Part shown: piece by piece, positions 45,710 through 54,915 of the stretch
Layout of the letters: every line of letters starts with the position of its first letter
How positions within the stretch are numbered: the stretch's first letter is position 1
Source of the DNA: JAJCYL01 sp963664285
Lineage (GTDB): Bacteria > Bacteroidota > Bacteroidia > Cytophagales > Cyclobacteriaceae
Direction: 5' to 3'
NCBI GenBank assembly: GCA_963664285.2
Contig: CAXXNX010000040.1
Span: 1 to 64,000, forward strand
DNA: 64,000 bases
The notes under the pieces: model-generated
Seen by the model: the letters and a program-made list of their open reading frames with translations, nothing else
Told to the model about the DNA's origin: nothing
The model's database searches: none
Translations under genes and position numbers: made by a program

Positions 45710-46318
45710 ATGGCTTTTGAATTATCCTCTTTACCTTATCCGCACGCTGCTCTAGAACCTCATATAGATGCCAGAACAATGGAGATACATCATGGCAAAC
45801 ATCACAATGCTTATATAACTAATCTCAACAAAGCATTAGAGGGCACTGATTTGGCTAATCTGTCACTAGAAGACATACTGAAAAATATTGATCAGCATTC
45901 TGCAGCAGTTAGGAATAATGGTGGTGGCCATTATAATCACTCCTTATTTTGGACAATAATGTCACCAAATGGAGGGGGACAGCCATCTGGAGATTTTGGT
46001 GATGCTTTAGACAGCGCTTTAGGTTCTTTTGATACTTTTAAAGAACAATTTTCTAATGCGGCTGCTACTCGATTCGGTTCCGGATGGGCCTGGCTGTGCG
46101 TTCATCCAGGAGGTAAACTGGAGGTTTGCTCTTCTCCTAACCAGGACAATCCCATCATGCCAAATGTCGGATGCGGTGGGACTCCAATTCTTGGTCTGGA
46201 TGTCTGGGAACATGCCTATTACTTGAATTATCAAAATAGAAGACCGGACTACATCAGTGCATTTTTTAATGTGATCAACTGGGGCGAAGTTAGCAGAAGA
46301 TACAACGAAAGTAAGTAA
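45710..46318 (+). CDS. sodA: Superoxide dismutase, Fe/Mn type
   Basis: 202 residues. Metal ligands are in MEIHHGKHHNAYI (His26-27 region), NGGGHYNHSLFWTIMSPNGG (second His), and LDVWEHAYYLNYQNRRPDYI (Asp and third His). No signal peptide, so it is a cytoplasmic enzyme dismutating superoxide. The choice between Fe and Mn cannot be made with confidence from sequence; the symbol sodA/sodB is interchangeable here. It has a 143-base leader region and appears monocistronic. Confidence 0.95.
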   Translation: MAFELSSLPYPHAALEPHIDARTMEIHHGKHHNAYITNLNKALEGTDLANLSLEDILKNIDQHSAAVRNNGGGHYNHSLFWTIMSPNGGGQPSGDFGDALDSALGSFDTFKEQFSNAAATRFGSGWAWLCVHPGGKLEVCSSPNQDNPIMPNVGCGGTPILGLDVWEHAYYLNYQNRRPDYISAFFNVINWGEVSRRYNESK

Positions 46319-46660
46319 TCAATCAATTGGCACTCAGAAGAAGGGGGTTTGAGGAAAATCCTTTTTTGTGGATCGAAACAATCTTACTCACCTCGCTTTG
46401 TATAGGCAATAATTTTAAATAGCCTAGGTGTTTCTCTTAAATTATAACTTTTAGGGCTGCTTATTGCACAAAATCATGATTTAGTATTGTAATTTGTACT
46501 ATAATACATTATTCCCTAGCAGGGCTAAGTGGGAAGCCAGTATTTAATATATCCAGGCCTCAGTATTTTATCACTGCTTAAATTATCATTATGCTCAATG
46601 ATTCTGGACCAGTATTAATTGTAGATGACAATAATTTGGAGGTCTTGTTGGTAAAGAAAT

Positions 46661-47767
46661 GCTGAGATCAACTAATAAGTGCAATTGAAGGTGAAAAAGC
46701 TTTTAAGGGCTTTTTCACCTTCAAAAGCCTGAGCAGTGCAATCTTTGGATTGCAAAATGTCAAAAAACTACACACATCTCAGTATTGATCAAAGGTATCA
46801 AATTGAAGCATTATTGAAAACAGGAGCTACTCAAAAGGAGATTGCCTGTATCGTTCATTTTCACCCGTCTACGATCTCACGTGAGCTTAAGCGAAATGTG
46901 GGTTCAAGAGGTAGGGGAGCTGGTGTCTATCGAACAGCAAATGCACAAAGGAGGACCAATCTTCGTCATCAAGAAAAGCCAAAAAGAGTGATTTTCACCA
47001 AACCCATGAAAGACTGGATAGTTAACCGGCTCCAAGAAGATAGATGGAGTCCTGAATTGATCAGCCATCAGGGAAAGAAAACGAGAGAATGTCCACTTAG
47101 CCATGAATGGATTTACCAATGGATATGGGAATGTAAGCACACCAACCACCAGGAGAACCAAGAATACAAACAACTATACACATATCTAAAACATGGCAAA
47201 CGAAGGCGCAAACGAGGAAACAGAAAAGATCGTAGAGGTATTATCCCGAATAGGGTATCAATTGAACAGCGACCCCAGATCATTAACAAAAGGGAACGAT
47301 TGGGAGATATAGAAGTCGATTTAATGATGGGTAAAAACCACAAAGGCTCTTTGTTGGTGATGACAGACCGAGCAAGTCTTTTTACCAGAATCAGAAAGAT
47401 GCACAGTAAAAATGCCGATCAAATGGCCGAAGCTATTGTGGAGGAACTCTCTCAGGATAAACACAAACTGGAAACACTCACTTTTGATAATGATATGGCA
47501 TTTTCTAAACATGAGTTGATTGCTCAATCCCTTGATGTGGATGCCTATTTCACTTGTCCCTATACTAGTCAGGATAAAGGGACAGTTGAAAATAGGATTG
47601 GGGTAATCAGAAGGTTTTATCCTAAGAAAACAGATATTAGATTTGTTACAGAGGAGCAAATCAAAGTTGTTGAAAACAAAATCAATGAACGCCCTGTTAG
47701 AAAATTTAATTACCTAAACGCAAAGCAAGTGCTACAAAGGAAAATTGCACTTATTACTTGAACTTAC
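46661..47767 (+). mobile_element. IS30-family insertion sequence (complete, 1107 bp)
   Basis: Ends GCTGAGATCAACTAATAAGT (left) and, inward from the right, GTAAGTTCAAGTAATAAGTG. The innermost 14 bases TAATAAGTGCAATT are identical (46673-46686 and 47743-47756). AAAT at 46657-46660 and 47768-47771 is a 4-bp target duplication. Between the left end and the transposase is a perfect 14-bp stem (46687-46700 with 46709-46722), and a second hairpin lies just before the start codon (46737-46743 with 46748-46754). Confidence 0.88.
46757..47761 (+). CDS. IS30-family transposase
   Basis: 334 residues from the ATG at 46757 (MSKNYTHLSIDQRYQIEALL). The N-terminal helix-turn-helix contains TQKEIACIVHFHPSTISREL, and the catalytic core has D in GDIEVDLMMGKNHKGSLLVM, D in TLTFDNDMAFS, and E in KGTVENRIGVI. 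The arginine usual in the RPY segment before the third motif is Cys here (FTCPYTSQ) and Arg in the remnant at 10032. An upstream in-frame GTG at 46736 falls inside the start-proximal hairpin. Confidence 0.92.
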   Translation: MSKNYTHLSIDQRYQIEALLKTGATQKEIACIVHFHPSTISRELKRNVGSRGRGAGVYRTANAQRRTNLRHQEKPKRVIFTKPMKDWIVNRLQEDRWSPELISHQGKKTRECPLSHEWIYQWIWECKHTNHQENQEYKQLYTYLKHGKRRRKRGNRKDRRGIIPNRVSIEQRPQIINKRERLGDIEVDLMMGKNHKGSLLVMTDRASLFTRIRKMHSKNADQMAEAIVEELSQDKHKLETLTFDNDMAFSKHELIAQSLDVDAYFTCPYTSQDKGTVENRIGVIRRFYPKKTDIRFVTEEQIKVVENKINERPVRKFNYLNAKQVLQRKIALIT

Positions 47768-48112
47768 AAATCATTTTCCAGGCTTAATTTGAATAAGAAA
47801 ATCGATAGCGTCAGCAATGGATTAGAGGCTGTACAAAACCTGGAGTCCGGGATGCACCCTTCCATTATATTGCTTGACCTTAATATGCCGGTGATGAATG
47901 GTCTTGAATTTCTTGAAAAGAGAATCGAAAATCCCGATTGGCTTAAAATACCAGTTGTTATCCTCTCCGCATCTCATGAACAAAGTGATAAGGAATCATC
48001 GCTTAGACAAGGCGCTTGTGGCTATATGATAAAACCCATAGATTTTGTTGAGATGACCAAGATGTTGAAAGCCATAATGGATAATTGGTCACTCAGCGAG
48101 GTTATTGAGTAA

Positions 48113-48697
48113 TTAATCCAATTCAATCCTCTTACTAATAAGAGCGGAAACTTTTTTGAAGAGCTGGATCGGTTTTAAGGTTCTCCAATTGTCCATATTA
48201 AGCGTACCCCCACTATTAATAAACGAATCCACGTTGTAATTAGACCATTCGTCAGTCACGAAATCTCTGAAATTTACGGCTGCAATCCACCCATCTTCAA
48301 CCTCTTCAAACCACTCTTCATAATAGCAGTCATCAGATCCATGAAAATTAAAAACGTATTCACCTATTAAAATGAACTTGTTAACCTTATTCAGGATCAA
48401 TGACTCAATTACATTACGTTTTAAATGCATTATGTCATTATTAATCGCATCATTCCATTCGCCCATAAATTCGATAATGGCAAATCCATGAATGTAGTCG
48501 GCAAACAGGATTTTTAAAAAGAGGGATTCAGAACCCATAAAATCCCAGGCGGGATCAATATAATAACCGTAAATATTTTCAGAGTAGAGATTATAATTGT
48601 AGTCCTTACCGTAAAATGGAGTCGCTTGATCAAGAGCAGGATCATAGTAATTTAACCAACGATGATATGGTTGAATTTTATGCATTTTTATAGCCAA
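48113..48697 (-). CDS. Uncharacterised protein beside the two-component genes
   Basis: 194 residues, rich in Tyr, Trp, Phe and Asp (IQPYHRWLNYYDPALDQATP, FHGSDDCYYEEWFEEVEDG). No signal peptide, membrane helix or known motif is visible; it looks like a compact soluble alpha/beta protein. It stops next to the split response regulator, which is read towards it, and is followed upstream by the Hpt-like gene on the same strand at 42 bases. I cannot give a function. Confidence 0.65.
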   Translation of the reverse strand: MAIKMHKIQPYHRWLNYYDPALDQATPFYGKDYNYNLYSENIYGYYIDPAWDFMGSESLFLKILFADYIHGFAIIEFMGEWNDAINNDIMHLKRNVIESLILNKVNKFILIGEYVFNFHGSDDCYYEEWFEEVEDGWIAAVNFRDFVTDEWSNYNVDSFINSGGTLNMDNWRTLKPIQLFKKVSALISKRIELD

Positions 48698-48739
48698 TTA
48701 GCGCCTTCCTAACTGATCCGTGATCATTTCAGGGGCGAC

Positions 48740-49081
48740 CTATGATTTATTACTCAACTCCTTTTTAAGCAGATCATGATATGATCCACATGTGGCTGCA
48801 AGCAGACCGGCGCTTTTATTTTTGCCTTGTTGATCCTTCTTCTCAACGTATTCTATATAATCGTCCAATAGTAATTTAAAATCATCATCCTTAAGAATGC
48901 GAAATGTCGATTTCAGCTTGTGGGCAACAAATTTCAGTGAGTCTAAATCAGTGGTTTCGGTTTTTATCATCTTTACAAGATTCTGAATGCTTAATTCCAG
49001 TTCCTGAAGGATCTCCCAATAAAGATCATCCTCCTGACCACAGAATTCATAAACCGATTTGAAGGGTTGAGAATTAGTCAT
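48740..49081 (-). CDS. Hpt-like histidine phosphotransfer protein
   Basis: 113 residues, all helical. The segment LDSLKFVAHKLKSTFRILKD matches the Hpt active helix (AHxLKS) with His about 57 as the phospho-accepting residue. The rest forms the second half of a four-helix bundle (LLDDYIEYVEKKDQQ). It lies between the hypothetical gene and the histidine kinase on the same strand. It could carry phosphate between the kinase and the response regulators. Confidence 0.75.
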   Translation of the reverse strand: MTNSQPFKSVYEFCGQEDDLYWEILQELELSIQNLVKMIKTETTDLDSLKFVAHKLKSTFRILKDDDFKLLLDDYIEYVEKKDQQGKNKSAGLLAATCGSYHDLLKKELSNKS

Positions 49082-49090
49082 ATTACGAAT

Positions 49091-50501
49091 TTAATTCCTT
49101 CTTCTGGGGATTGTGAAATAAAACGTAGTACCAGTGCCAAGCTGGGAGTCCAGCCATATCTTACCTCCCAAATCTTCAATAATTTTTTTTTGTAATAGCT
49201 AATCCAATACCGCTGGCTTCTACCTCATCCCGGGGATTTAGCGTTTGGAAAACTTCAAAAATCTTTTCGAAATAGGCTGACTCAATACCTACGCCATTGT
49301 CTTTGATCGAAAAGACGAAACCATCATCCGAATTTTCAAAGCCAAGATCCACTTCAATTTGATCCTTATCACAATATTTAATGGCATTCCCGATCAGATT
49401 TTGAAAAACCTGCTGCATTCTCACCTTATTGGCAAATAAGGTTGGTAACTGTTCATTAACCTTAAGATTGAAATTCTCCGCAGGTGCCAGTAAATCAATG
49501 ACTTCATCAAGCACAACATTAAGATCAACGTCCCCTCTTTTCGTGTTCTTTTTTCCTACCCTTGAATATTCAAGGATACCTTCAATGAGATTTTCCATCC
49601 TTGAGATCCTCGATTCCATCAGCCCAAAATACTCCTCGGCCGTTTCATTCAACTTACCATTTAATTCGGTTTTAATAAAGGCAATCAAAGATGACAATGA
49701 TCTTAAGGGCGCTTTCAGATCATGAGAGGTTACATAAGAAAACTGGTTCAATTCCTTGTTTATCATTTCAAGGTCCCTCGAATGCTCTACCAGCTTTTTA
49801 TGAGATTCGTTCAAGCGATCAACCATTTTCTGAAAATCAATACCTAAGGCGCCTATCTCATCTGTTGGATGAAAATCAATTTTCAGATTGCTGTCCCCTG
49901 CGACGAAGTGGTAAGTGGCATCTTTCAATGCACTAATGTGTTTGGTGATCTGGGTACTTAGTAAAAACGCTATGGCTGTCCCCGATCCAATCATTACTAA
50001 ACAAATTATAACAGTTGTCCACCGCTGGTCAGCAACCTGTTGATAAACACCCGTAAGGTCATAAACGATATATAGTGTTCCAATATCCTCCGATCTGAAA
50101 ATGATCGGGTAGCTAATCCACAGCGCCTCTTCTGCTTCTTTCAATTGACTGTTATCCACCAGGGCTGACAGGTCATAGGATAATTCCCGAGGGTCATATC
50201 TCGTAATAATTTGATCCTCAGGGTCATATAGCGCAATGAACACAAATGAAGGGTCATTTTTAGATCGACCCAGCACCTCAGATAATGCAATGATGTCGCT
50301 AGAATGGAAAGCGGCCCCTATTCCCAGTGCCATGAGTTCAGCCAAACTATTTACTTGAATCTCGATCGATTCAATGGCCTGTTTTTTAAATCGCGAGGGG
50401 TAATAGTAGAGAATAAAGGCAGAAATTAATAAGATAATCGAAATAGCCGACGCAGCCATTTTAAATCTTATTGGGAAATAAAATGGTCTCGATTTGCTCA
50501 T
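49091..50501 (-). pseudogene. Membrane sensor histidine kinase, C-terminus frameshifted in an A9 run
   Basis: Two membrane helices (about 14-33 and 166-185) enclose a periplasmic sensor with FVFIALYDPEDQIITRYDPR, as in sCACHE/globular sensors. Then come a HAMP-like linker (LKDATYHFVAGDSNLKIDFH), the H box YVTSHDLKAPLRSLSSLIAF, an N box QNLIGNAIKYC, and G boxes IKDNGVGI and ASGIGLAITKK. In the run of nine A (minus strand, 49182-49190) one A too many ends the frame with NY. With eight A the protein continues IIEDLGGKIWLDSQLGTGTT and FYFTIPRRRN to the stop at 49091, 469 residues. The lost strand and G2 lid end would probably cripple ATP binding. Sequencing error is a fair alternative. Confidence 0.85.
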
Positions 50502-50571
50502 CTTTTAACTTTGTTATCGGGTCTATTAGAAACTTTAAAAACACTAAAACGGGCTAACCATTTCTTTCCAG

Positions 50572-50994
50572 TTAGTCGATTGATTCACTAAGTGTCCAAT
50601 AGACATTAATCGCTCGCATAACTTCCACAAACTTCTTATAGTCTACCGGCTTTATCATATAACCCGCAATATGGAGCTTAAATGTTGCTAATTTATCACT
50701 ATCAGCTTTCGAAGTTGATAAAACAATAACTGGTGTTGTGGTAAGCTCCTCACTTTTTATTCGCTCTTCCAAAAACTCAATGCCATTCATTTTCGGCATG
50801 TTCAAATCAAGCAAAATAATACACGGTCGCGTGTTGCTCTCGTCATTCAAATAGTCCAGTGCTTCAAGCCCATTTGTAACGTGAATTATCTCGTTAGACA
50901 CTTTGATCTCTTTTAGTGCCATCTTGACGGTTAAAGCGTCAATTTTATCATCCTCAACAAGCAATATTGGGCTGTTGCTTTTCATAACTTCCAT
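50572..50994 (-). CDS. Single-domain response regulator (CheY/Rcp1 type)
   Basis: 140 residues, receiver domain only. The acidic pair is in PILLVEDDKIDALTVKMALK, the phosphorylated Asp in CIILLDLNMPKMNGIEFLEE, Thr/Ser in VIVLSTSKADSD and the conserved Lys in AGYMIKPVDYKKFVEVM. The MxKP-D region and GLEALDYL helix resemble Rcp1-like regulators of phytochrome-type kinases. It is 70 bases upstream of the kinase gene on the same strand. Output is presumably by protein contact, possibly through the Hpt. Confidence 0.9.
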   Translation of the reverse strand: MEVMKSNSPILLVEDDKIDALTVKMALKEIKVSNEIIHVTNGLEALDYLNDESNTRPCIILLDLNMPKMNGIEFLEERIKSEELTTTPVIVLSTSKADSDKLATFKLHIAGYMIKPVDYKKFVEVMRAINVYWTLSESID

Positions 50995-51085
50995 AAAATA
51001 TATTTAGGATACACATCAGCTGATATTGGGCTAAAACTAAGTCAAAATCAATATTATCACAATCAATCTCCATTCGTTTTGTCTT

Positions 51086-52351
51086 TCACCTATTAAGCTC
51101 TTCCTGCAAAATTGTAACAAATTCATATACATCCAGAAATGTATTATATAATGGCACTGGCGCAACCCTTATGACATTAGGTTCTCTCCAGTCTGCAATG
51201 ACCCCTCTTTCAGAAATCCTTCGGAAGATATCATTACCTCCACCACGAACAAGAAGTGAGAGTTGACATCCACGGAATTCAGGTGTATCTGGAGTAATTA
51301 TCTCAAGTTTATCGTTACATTTTAGTTTAATCAGATACTCCATATAAGAAGTAAGTGACAAGCTCTTCTCACGAAGTCGATGCATTCCAGCGCTTTCGAA
51401 AATCTCCAAGGATGCCAGGTGCGCAGACATAGTAAAGACAGGTGCATTACTTATTTGCCACCGATCAACACCCACAATCGGTCTAAAACCACTTTTCATA
51501 AGAAATCGCTCTTCTTCATCGTTTCCCCACCAACCGGCAAATTGTGGTAAATTGGATTTATGATGTTTTTCATGAACAAATGCGCCGCCTACAGCTCCCG
51601 GGCCTGAATTCATATATTTATAACTGCACCACACGGCAAAATCAACATTCCAGTTGTGCAGGTCTAGGGGAACATTACCTACTGCGTGCGCCAGATCAAA
51701 CCCCGCTATCGCTCCTACTTCATGGGTTGACCGGGTAATGGCTGGAAGATCAAAGTATTGACCGGTATAATATTGAACTCCGCCAAACATTGTTAGAGCT
51801 AATTGGTCACCTAAGTCATCGATCGCCTTAAGAATATCCTCATTTTTCAAGAGGTGTTGGCCCTTTCCAGGCCGCATTTCTACAATGGCATCTTCCGGGT
51901 CATAACTATGAAATTTTACCTGAGTTTCAAGCGCATACTGATCACTGGGAAAAGCGTCCGATTCACATAGAATTTTGTATCGATTTGCAAACGGACGATA
52001 AAATGAAACCATCATTAAATGAAGATTAACAGTGACACTGTTCATGGCCACTACTTCACTCTCCTTAGCGCCGACCACTTTAGCAAGTGTGGGTGTTAAA
52101 TTTTTGTGATAAGGCATCCAGGGCCGTGTACCCATGAAGTGCGCTTCTACACCATACTGTGACCATGATTCTAGTTCAGTTTCGAGATGTTCTTTAGCAG
52201 TTCTTGGTTGTAATCCCAGGGAATTACCACCTAAATAAATAACTTCTTTACCTTCTCTAACCGGAATATGAAATAAATCTCTGAACGACTTGAGTTCGTC
52301 TTTACTATCGCATTGAAGGGCAAACTCCTCAGCAGGTTCAAAACTTGTCAT
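51086..52351 (-). CDS. kynU: Kynureninase
   Basis: 421 residues, a fold-type I PLP enzyme that cleaves kynurenine or 3-hydroxykynurenine to (3-hydroxy)anthranilate and alanine. Landmarks are YLGGNSLGLQPRTAKEHLET at the start, GFDLAHAVGNVPLDLHNWNV with the PLP-binding Asp, and VWCSYKYMNSGPGAVGGAFV with the Schiff-base lysine. Then FAGWWGNDEEERF and the C-terminal EPNVIRVAPVPLYNTF follow. Its ATG overlaps the ACMSD stop by 4 bases, so it is the last gene of a coupled three-gene unit. Confidence 0.95.
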   Translation of the reverse strand: MTSFEPAEEFALQCDSKDELKSFRDLFHIPVREGKEVIYLGGNSLGLQPRTAKEHLETELESWSQYGVEAHFMGTRPWMPYHKNLTPTLAKVVGAKESEVVAMNSVTVNLHLMMVSFYRPFANRYKILCESDAFPSDQYALETQVKFHSYDPEDAIVEMRPGKGQHLLKNEDILKAIDDLGDQLALTMFGGVQYYTGQYFDLPAITRSTHEVGAIAGFDLAHAVGNVPLDLHNWNVDFAVWCSYKYMNSGPGAVGGAFVHEKHHKSNLPQFAGWWGNDEEERFLMKSGFRPIVGVDRWQISNAPVFTMSAHLASLEIFESAGMHRLREKSLSLTSYMEYLIKLKCNDKLEIITPDTPEFRGCQLSLLVRGGGNDIFRRISERGVIADWREPNVIRVAPVPLYNTFLDVYEFVTILQEELNR

Positions 52352-53370
52352 GAATTAATCAGCTCTTTTTTTCCCAGGCCCAGCCAAGTAAGTGCGTTAT
52401 CAGACAATATTGCCCGCTTGTGCTCCTTCGAAAGAGAGGAATTTTCAATTAATTGTCCCGGGACTGCCTCTCCTAGGGGAAATGGGTAATCTGATCCCAG
52501 TACGACTTTATCTGCCCCTATTAGATCGACAACATAATCAAGCATGGCTTCATCGTGCAACAGAGAATCCAAATAGAATTTACCTAAATATTCTTTGGGA
52601 TTGACATCATTGTCGACGGCACAAAGATCAGGCCTAACGTTAAACCCATGTTCGATTCTACCAACGGTAGCAGGAAAAGAACCTCCTCCGTGCGCAAAGG
52701 CTACTTTCAAATTAGGCAATTTTTCAAAAATCCCACTGAAAATCATACTGCAGATAGCCCTGGATGCTTCTGCAGGCATTCCTACTAGCCAAGGCAGCCA
52801 ATATTTTGGCATTTGATCTTTACCCATCATATCCCAGGGGTGGACAAATACGGAAGCTCCTAAAGAATCGGCTGCTTCAAAAATTTGAAAAAGGAAAGGC
52901 GCATCAAGGTTCCAATCGTTGATATGTGTGCCAATCTGTATCCCTCGAAGGCCTATTTTCATGCATCTTTCCAGTTCTTTGACTGCCAGTTCCGGCGCTT
53001 GCATAGGCACTGTTCCCAGGCCGATAAACCGATCAGGATAATCCTTAACAATGCCGGCAATATGATCATTTAAGATTTTACTCAATTCAAGGGTATGCTG
53101 AGGCTTTGCCCAGTAACTAAACATAACTGGCACCGTAGATAACACCTGGACGCCAATGTTTGTGTGATCACAATCGAAAATTCTTTTTCCCGGATCCCAA
53201 CAATTGTCCTGAACTTCTCTGAAAAATTTATCATCCATCATCATACGAGCACGACAAGGTTTATGATGCTCAAGTCGCACCCATCCACCATAACCAAACT
53301 TCTCGCTTAAGTCGGGCCACTTTTCGGGCAAAATATGCGTATGAATGTCAATCTTAAAAAATTTGGGCAT
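52348..53370 (-). CDS. 2-Amino-3-carboxymuconate-6-semialdehyde decarboxylase (ACMSD)
   Basis: 340 residues, amidohydrolase fold. Zinc ligands are visible in KIDIHTHILPEKWP (two His), ASVFVHPWDMMG (third His) and VLGSDYPFPLG (Asp), with RARMMMDDKFFREV and VQVLSTVPVMFSYWA in between as in other ACMSDs. It decarboxylates the product of 3-hydroxyanthranilate dioxygenase, sending carbon to 2-aminomuconate instead of quinolinate/NAD. It lies 26 bases after the dioxygenase gene and overlaps kynU. Confidence 0.93.
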   Translation of the reverse strand: MPKFFKIDIHTHILPEKWPDLSEKFGYGGWVRLEHHKPCRARMMMDDKFFREVQDNCWDPGKRIFDCDHTNIGVQVLSTVPVMFSYWAKPQHTLELSKILNDHIAGIVKDYPDRFIGLGTVPMQAPELAVKELERCMKIGLRGIQIGTHINDWNLDAPFLFQIFEAADSLGASVFVHPWDMMGKDQMPKYWLPWLVGMPAEASRAICSMIFSGIFEKLPNLKVAFAHGGGSFPATVGRIEHGFNVRPDLCAVDNDVNPKEYLGKFYLDSLLHDEAMLDYVVDLIGADKVVLGSDYPFPLGEAVPGQLIENSSLSKEHKRAILSDNALTWLGLGKKELINS

Positions 53371-53396
53371 TTTGCTAATTTGTCATTAGTCTAAAC

Positions 53397-53921
53397 CTAT
53401 ATTTTGACAGGCGGCTCCATCACCGATCCACAATTTTTACAGGTTCTGTTCTCCTCCGATTGATAGAATCTTTCCATTAATGGAGGTAATTGCTTGACAA
53501 TGTCAGTCAACTCAAAATACTCGTCATGCAGTTTTTCATGACAATTTTCGCAAAACCAGATAAAACCATCCTTTTCTCCATGTTTGCGATATAGCTCCAT
53601 TACAAGACCCACTGTGTTAGCAGGTCGCTGGGGAGAATGCGGAACCTTTGGTGGCAAGAGAAAAATTTCTCCCTCTTTAATTTCTAGATCAACAGGTTTA
53701 CCCTCCTCCATTATTTTCAATTTAATATCACCTTCAATCTGGAAAAAAAATTCCTCTGTCTCATTGTAGTGATAATCCTTACGAGAATTTGGACCTCCAA
53801 CTACCATAACAATGTAGTCTTCATTGCCTTTATATACTTGTTGATTACCTACTGGTGGCTTGAGTAAGTGCCGATTTTCTTCAATCCACTTCCGAAAGTT
53901 GAAAGGTTTTCTAATTGCCAT
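53397..53921 (-). CDS. 3-Hydroxyanthranilate 3,4-dioxygenase
   Basis: 174 residues, cupin fold. The iron ligands lie in DYHYNETEEFFFQIEGD (His and Glu) and LLPPKVPHSPQRPANT (His). The C-terminus carries two CxxC pairs (CENCHEK and CKNCGSV) that form the second, rubredoxin-like iron site typical of bacterial enzymes of this class. The gene is the first of the dioxygenase-ACMSD-kynU unit. The family symbol varies (haaO, nbaC), so none is given. Confidence 0.93.
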   Translation of the reverse strand: MAIRKPFNFRKWIEENRHLLKPPVGNQQVYKGNEDYIVMVVGGPNSRKDYHYNETEEFFFQIEGDIKLKIMEEGKPVDLEIKEGEIFLLPPKVPHSPQRPANTVGLVMELYRKHGEKDGFIWFCENCHEKLHDEYFELTDIVKQLPPLMERFYQSEENRTCKNCGSVMEPPVKI

Positions 53922-54013
53922 ATCTAGAGCTCTAATTTTGTCCTTAAGTTAATAAATGTTGCCATGAGTTAGTGAGTTTTTATAGCTTAGATGCTTTAGG
54001 AACTTAAACCAAT

Positions 54014-54802
54014 ATGGATCTAAATCTAAAAGGAAAAAGAGCAATTGTCTGTGGTAGTACACAAGGTATTGGCAGATCAGCGGCTATTGAAATTGCGAAA
54101 CTCGGTGCAAGTGTTACCCTTGTATCCAGGGATGAAATCAAGCTCAAAAAAGTGCTTGAAGAACTTCCGGCAGAAGCCCAACAAACGCATCAAATCCTGG
54201 CCGTCGATTTTCAAAATCCTGGAATGCTAAAAGACAAGGTTAGTCACCATATCAATGAGGGAAACCTGGCTACGATACTAGTAAACAATACCGGTGGTCC
54301 TCCAGGTGGGTCAATTATTGATGCTGAGTATGGAGATTTTCTTAAAGCATTTGAAACGCACTTACATTGTAGTCACATCCTTTTAAAGGCGCTTTTACCC
54401 CAAATGAAATCCTCGAAGTTTGGTAGGATTATTAATGTAATTTCTACCTCAATCAAGATACCCATCCCCGGGCTGGGGGTTTCAAATACCACCAGAGGTG
54501 CCATGGCTAGTTGGTCAAAGACTTTATCGCTGGAACTCGCACCTTATGGAATTACTGTAAATAATGTGCTCCCGGGTTTTACAAAAACGGGCAGATTGGA
54601 CAGCCTAATTCAAAGTAGAGCAGAAACATCCGGTCAATCAGCTGAAGAGGTTGAGAATGCCATGATTTCTACTATCCCCGCAGGCAGATTGGGCAAATCA
54701 AAAGAAATTGCAGCACTAATTGCTTTTTTGGCTTCTCCAGCTGCCGGGTACATTTCAGGCACAAATATTCCAGTGGATGGAGCAAGAACGGGAGCCTTTT
54801 GA
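54014..54802 (+). CDS. Short-chain dehydrogenase/reductase lacking the classical Tyr and Lys
   Basis: 262 residues. The dinucleotide-binding motif is normal (AIVCGSTQGIGRSAAIEIAK) and so are NNTGGPPGG and the Ser in RIINVISTSIKI. Where YxxxK should follow it reads SNTTRGAMASWSK, that is Tyr replaced and Lys changed to Arg. A related divergent SDR group with an SNxxR signature is widespread and of uncertain chemistry. It is divergent from the kynurenine genes (93-base spacer), so it may be part of the same pathway. Confidence 0.85.
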   Translation: MDLNLKGKRAIVCGSTQGIGRSAAIEIAKLGASVTLVSRDEIKLKKVLEELPAEAQQTHQILAVDFQNPGMLKDKVSHHINEGNLATILVNNTGGPPGGSIIDAEYGDFLKAFETHLHCSHILLKALLPQMKSSKFGRIINVISTSIKIPIPGLGVSNTTRGAMASWSKTLSLELAPYGITVNNVLPGFTKTGRLDSLIQSRAETSGQSAEEVENAMISTIPAGRLGKSKEIAALIAFLASPAAGYISGTNIPVDGARTGAF

Positions 54803-54915
54803 GGCCTATACTATTTCCTTCGTTAAGTTTGGTCCAAGTAGTGTATAAATATAATAATTGGAAATTGATCTTAGTTCTATGACGACTGGCACTCAGTATA
54901 TCGTTGCAATACCTG

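Larger units (their letters stand above)
46591..48112 (+). pseudogene. CheY-like response regulator split by IS30
   Basis: The 5' piece 46591-46660 reads MLNDSGPVLIVDDNNLEVLL then VKK, with the acidic pocket DD. The 3' piece from 47772 reads SFSRLNLNKKIDSVSNGLEA, then LLDLNMPVMNGLEFLE with the phospho-acceptor Asp, and GACGYMIKPIDF with the conserved Lys. Removing the IS30 and one AAAT gives exactly 137 codons in frame. It resembles the intact regulator at 50572-50994 and sits at the edge of the kinase/Hpt group. The insertion in helix 1 must abolish function. Confidence 0.88.

Noticed and set aside
46651..46672. An apparent frameshift and stop in the response regulator just before the IS30 terminal repeat
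   Set aside because: The bases from 46661 belong to the IS end. With the boundary set by the AAAT duplication the gene joins in frame, so no separate mutation is needed.
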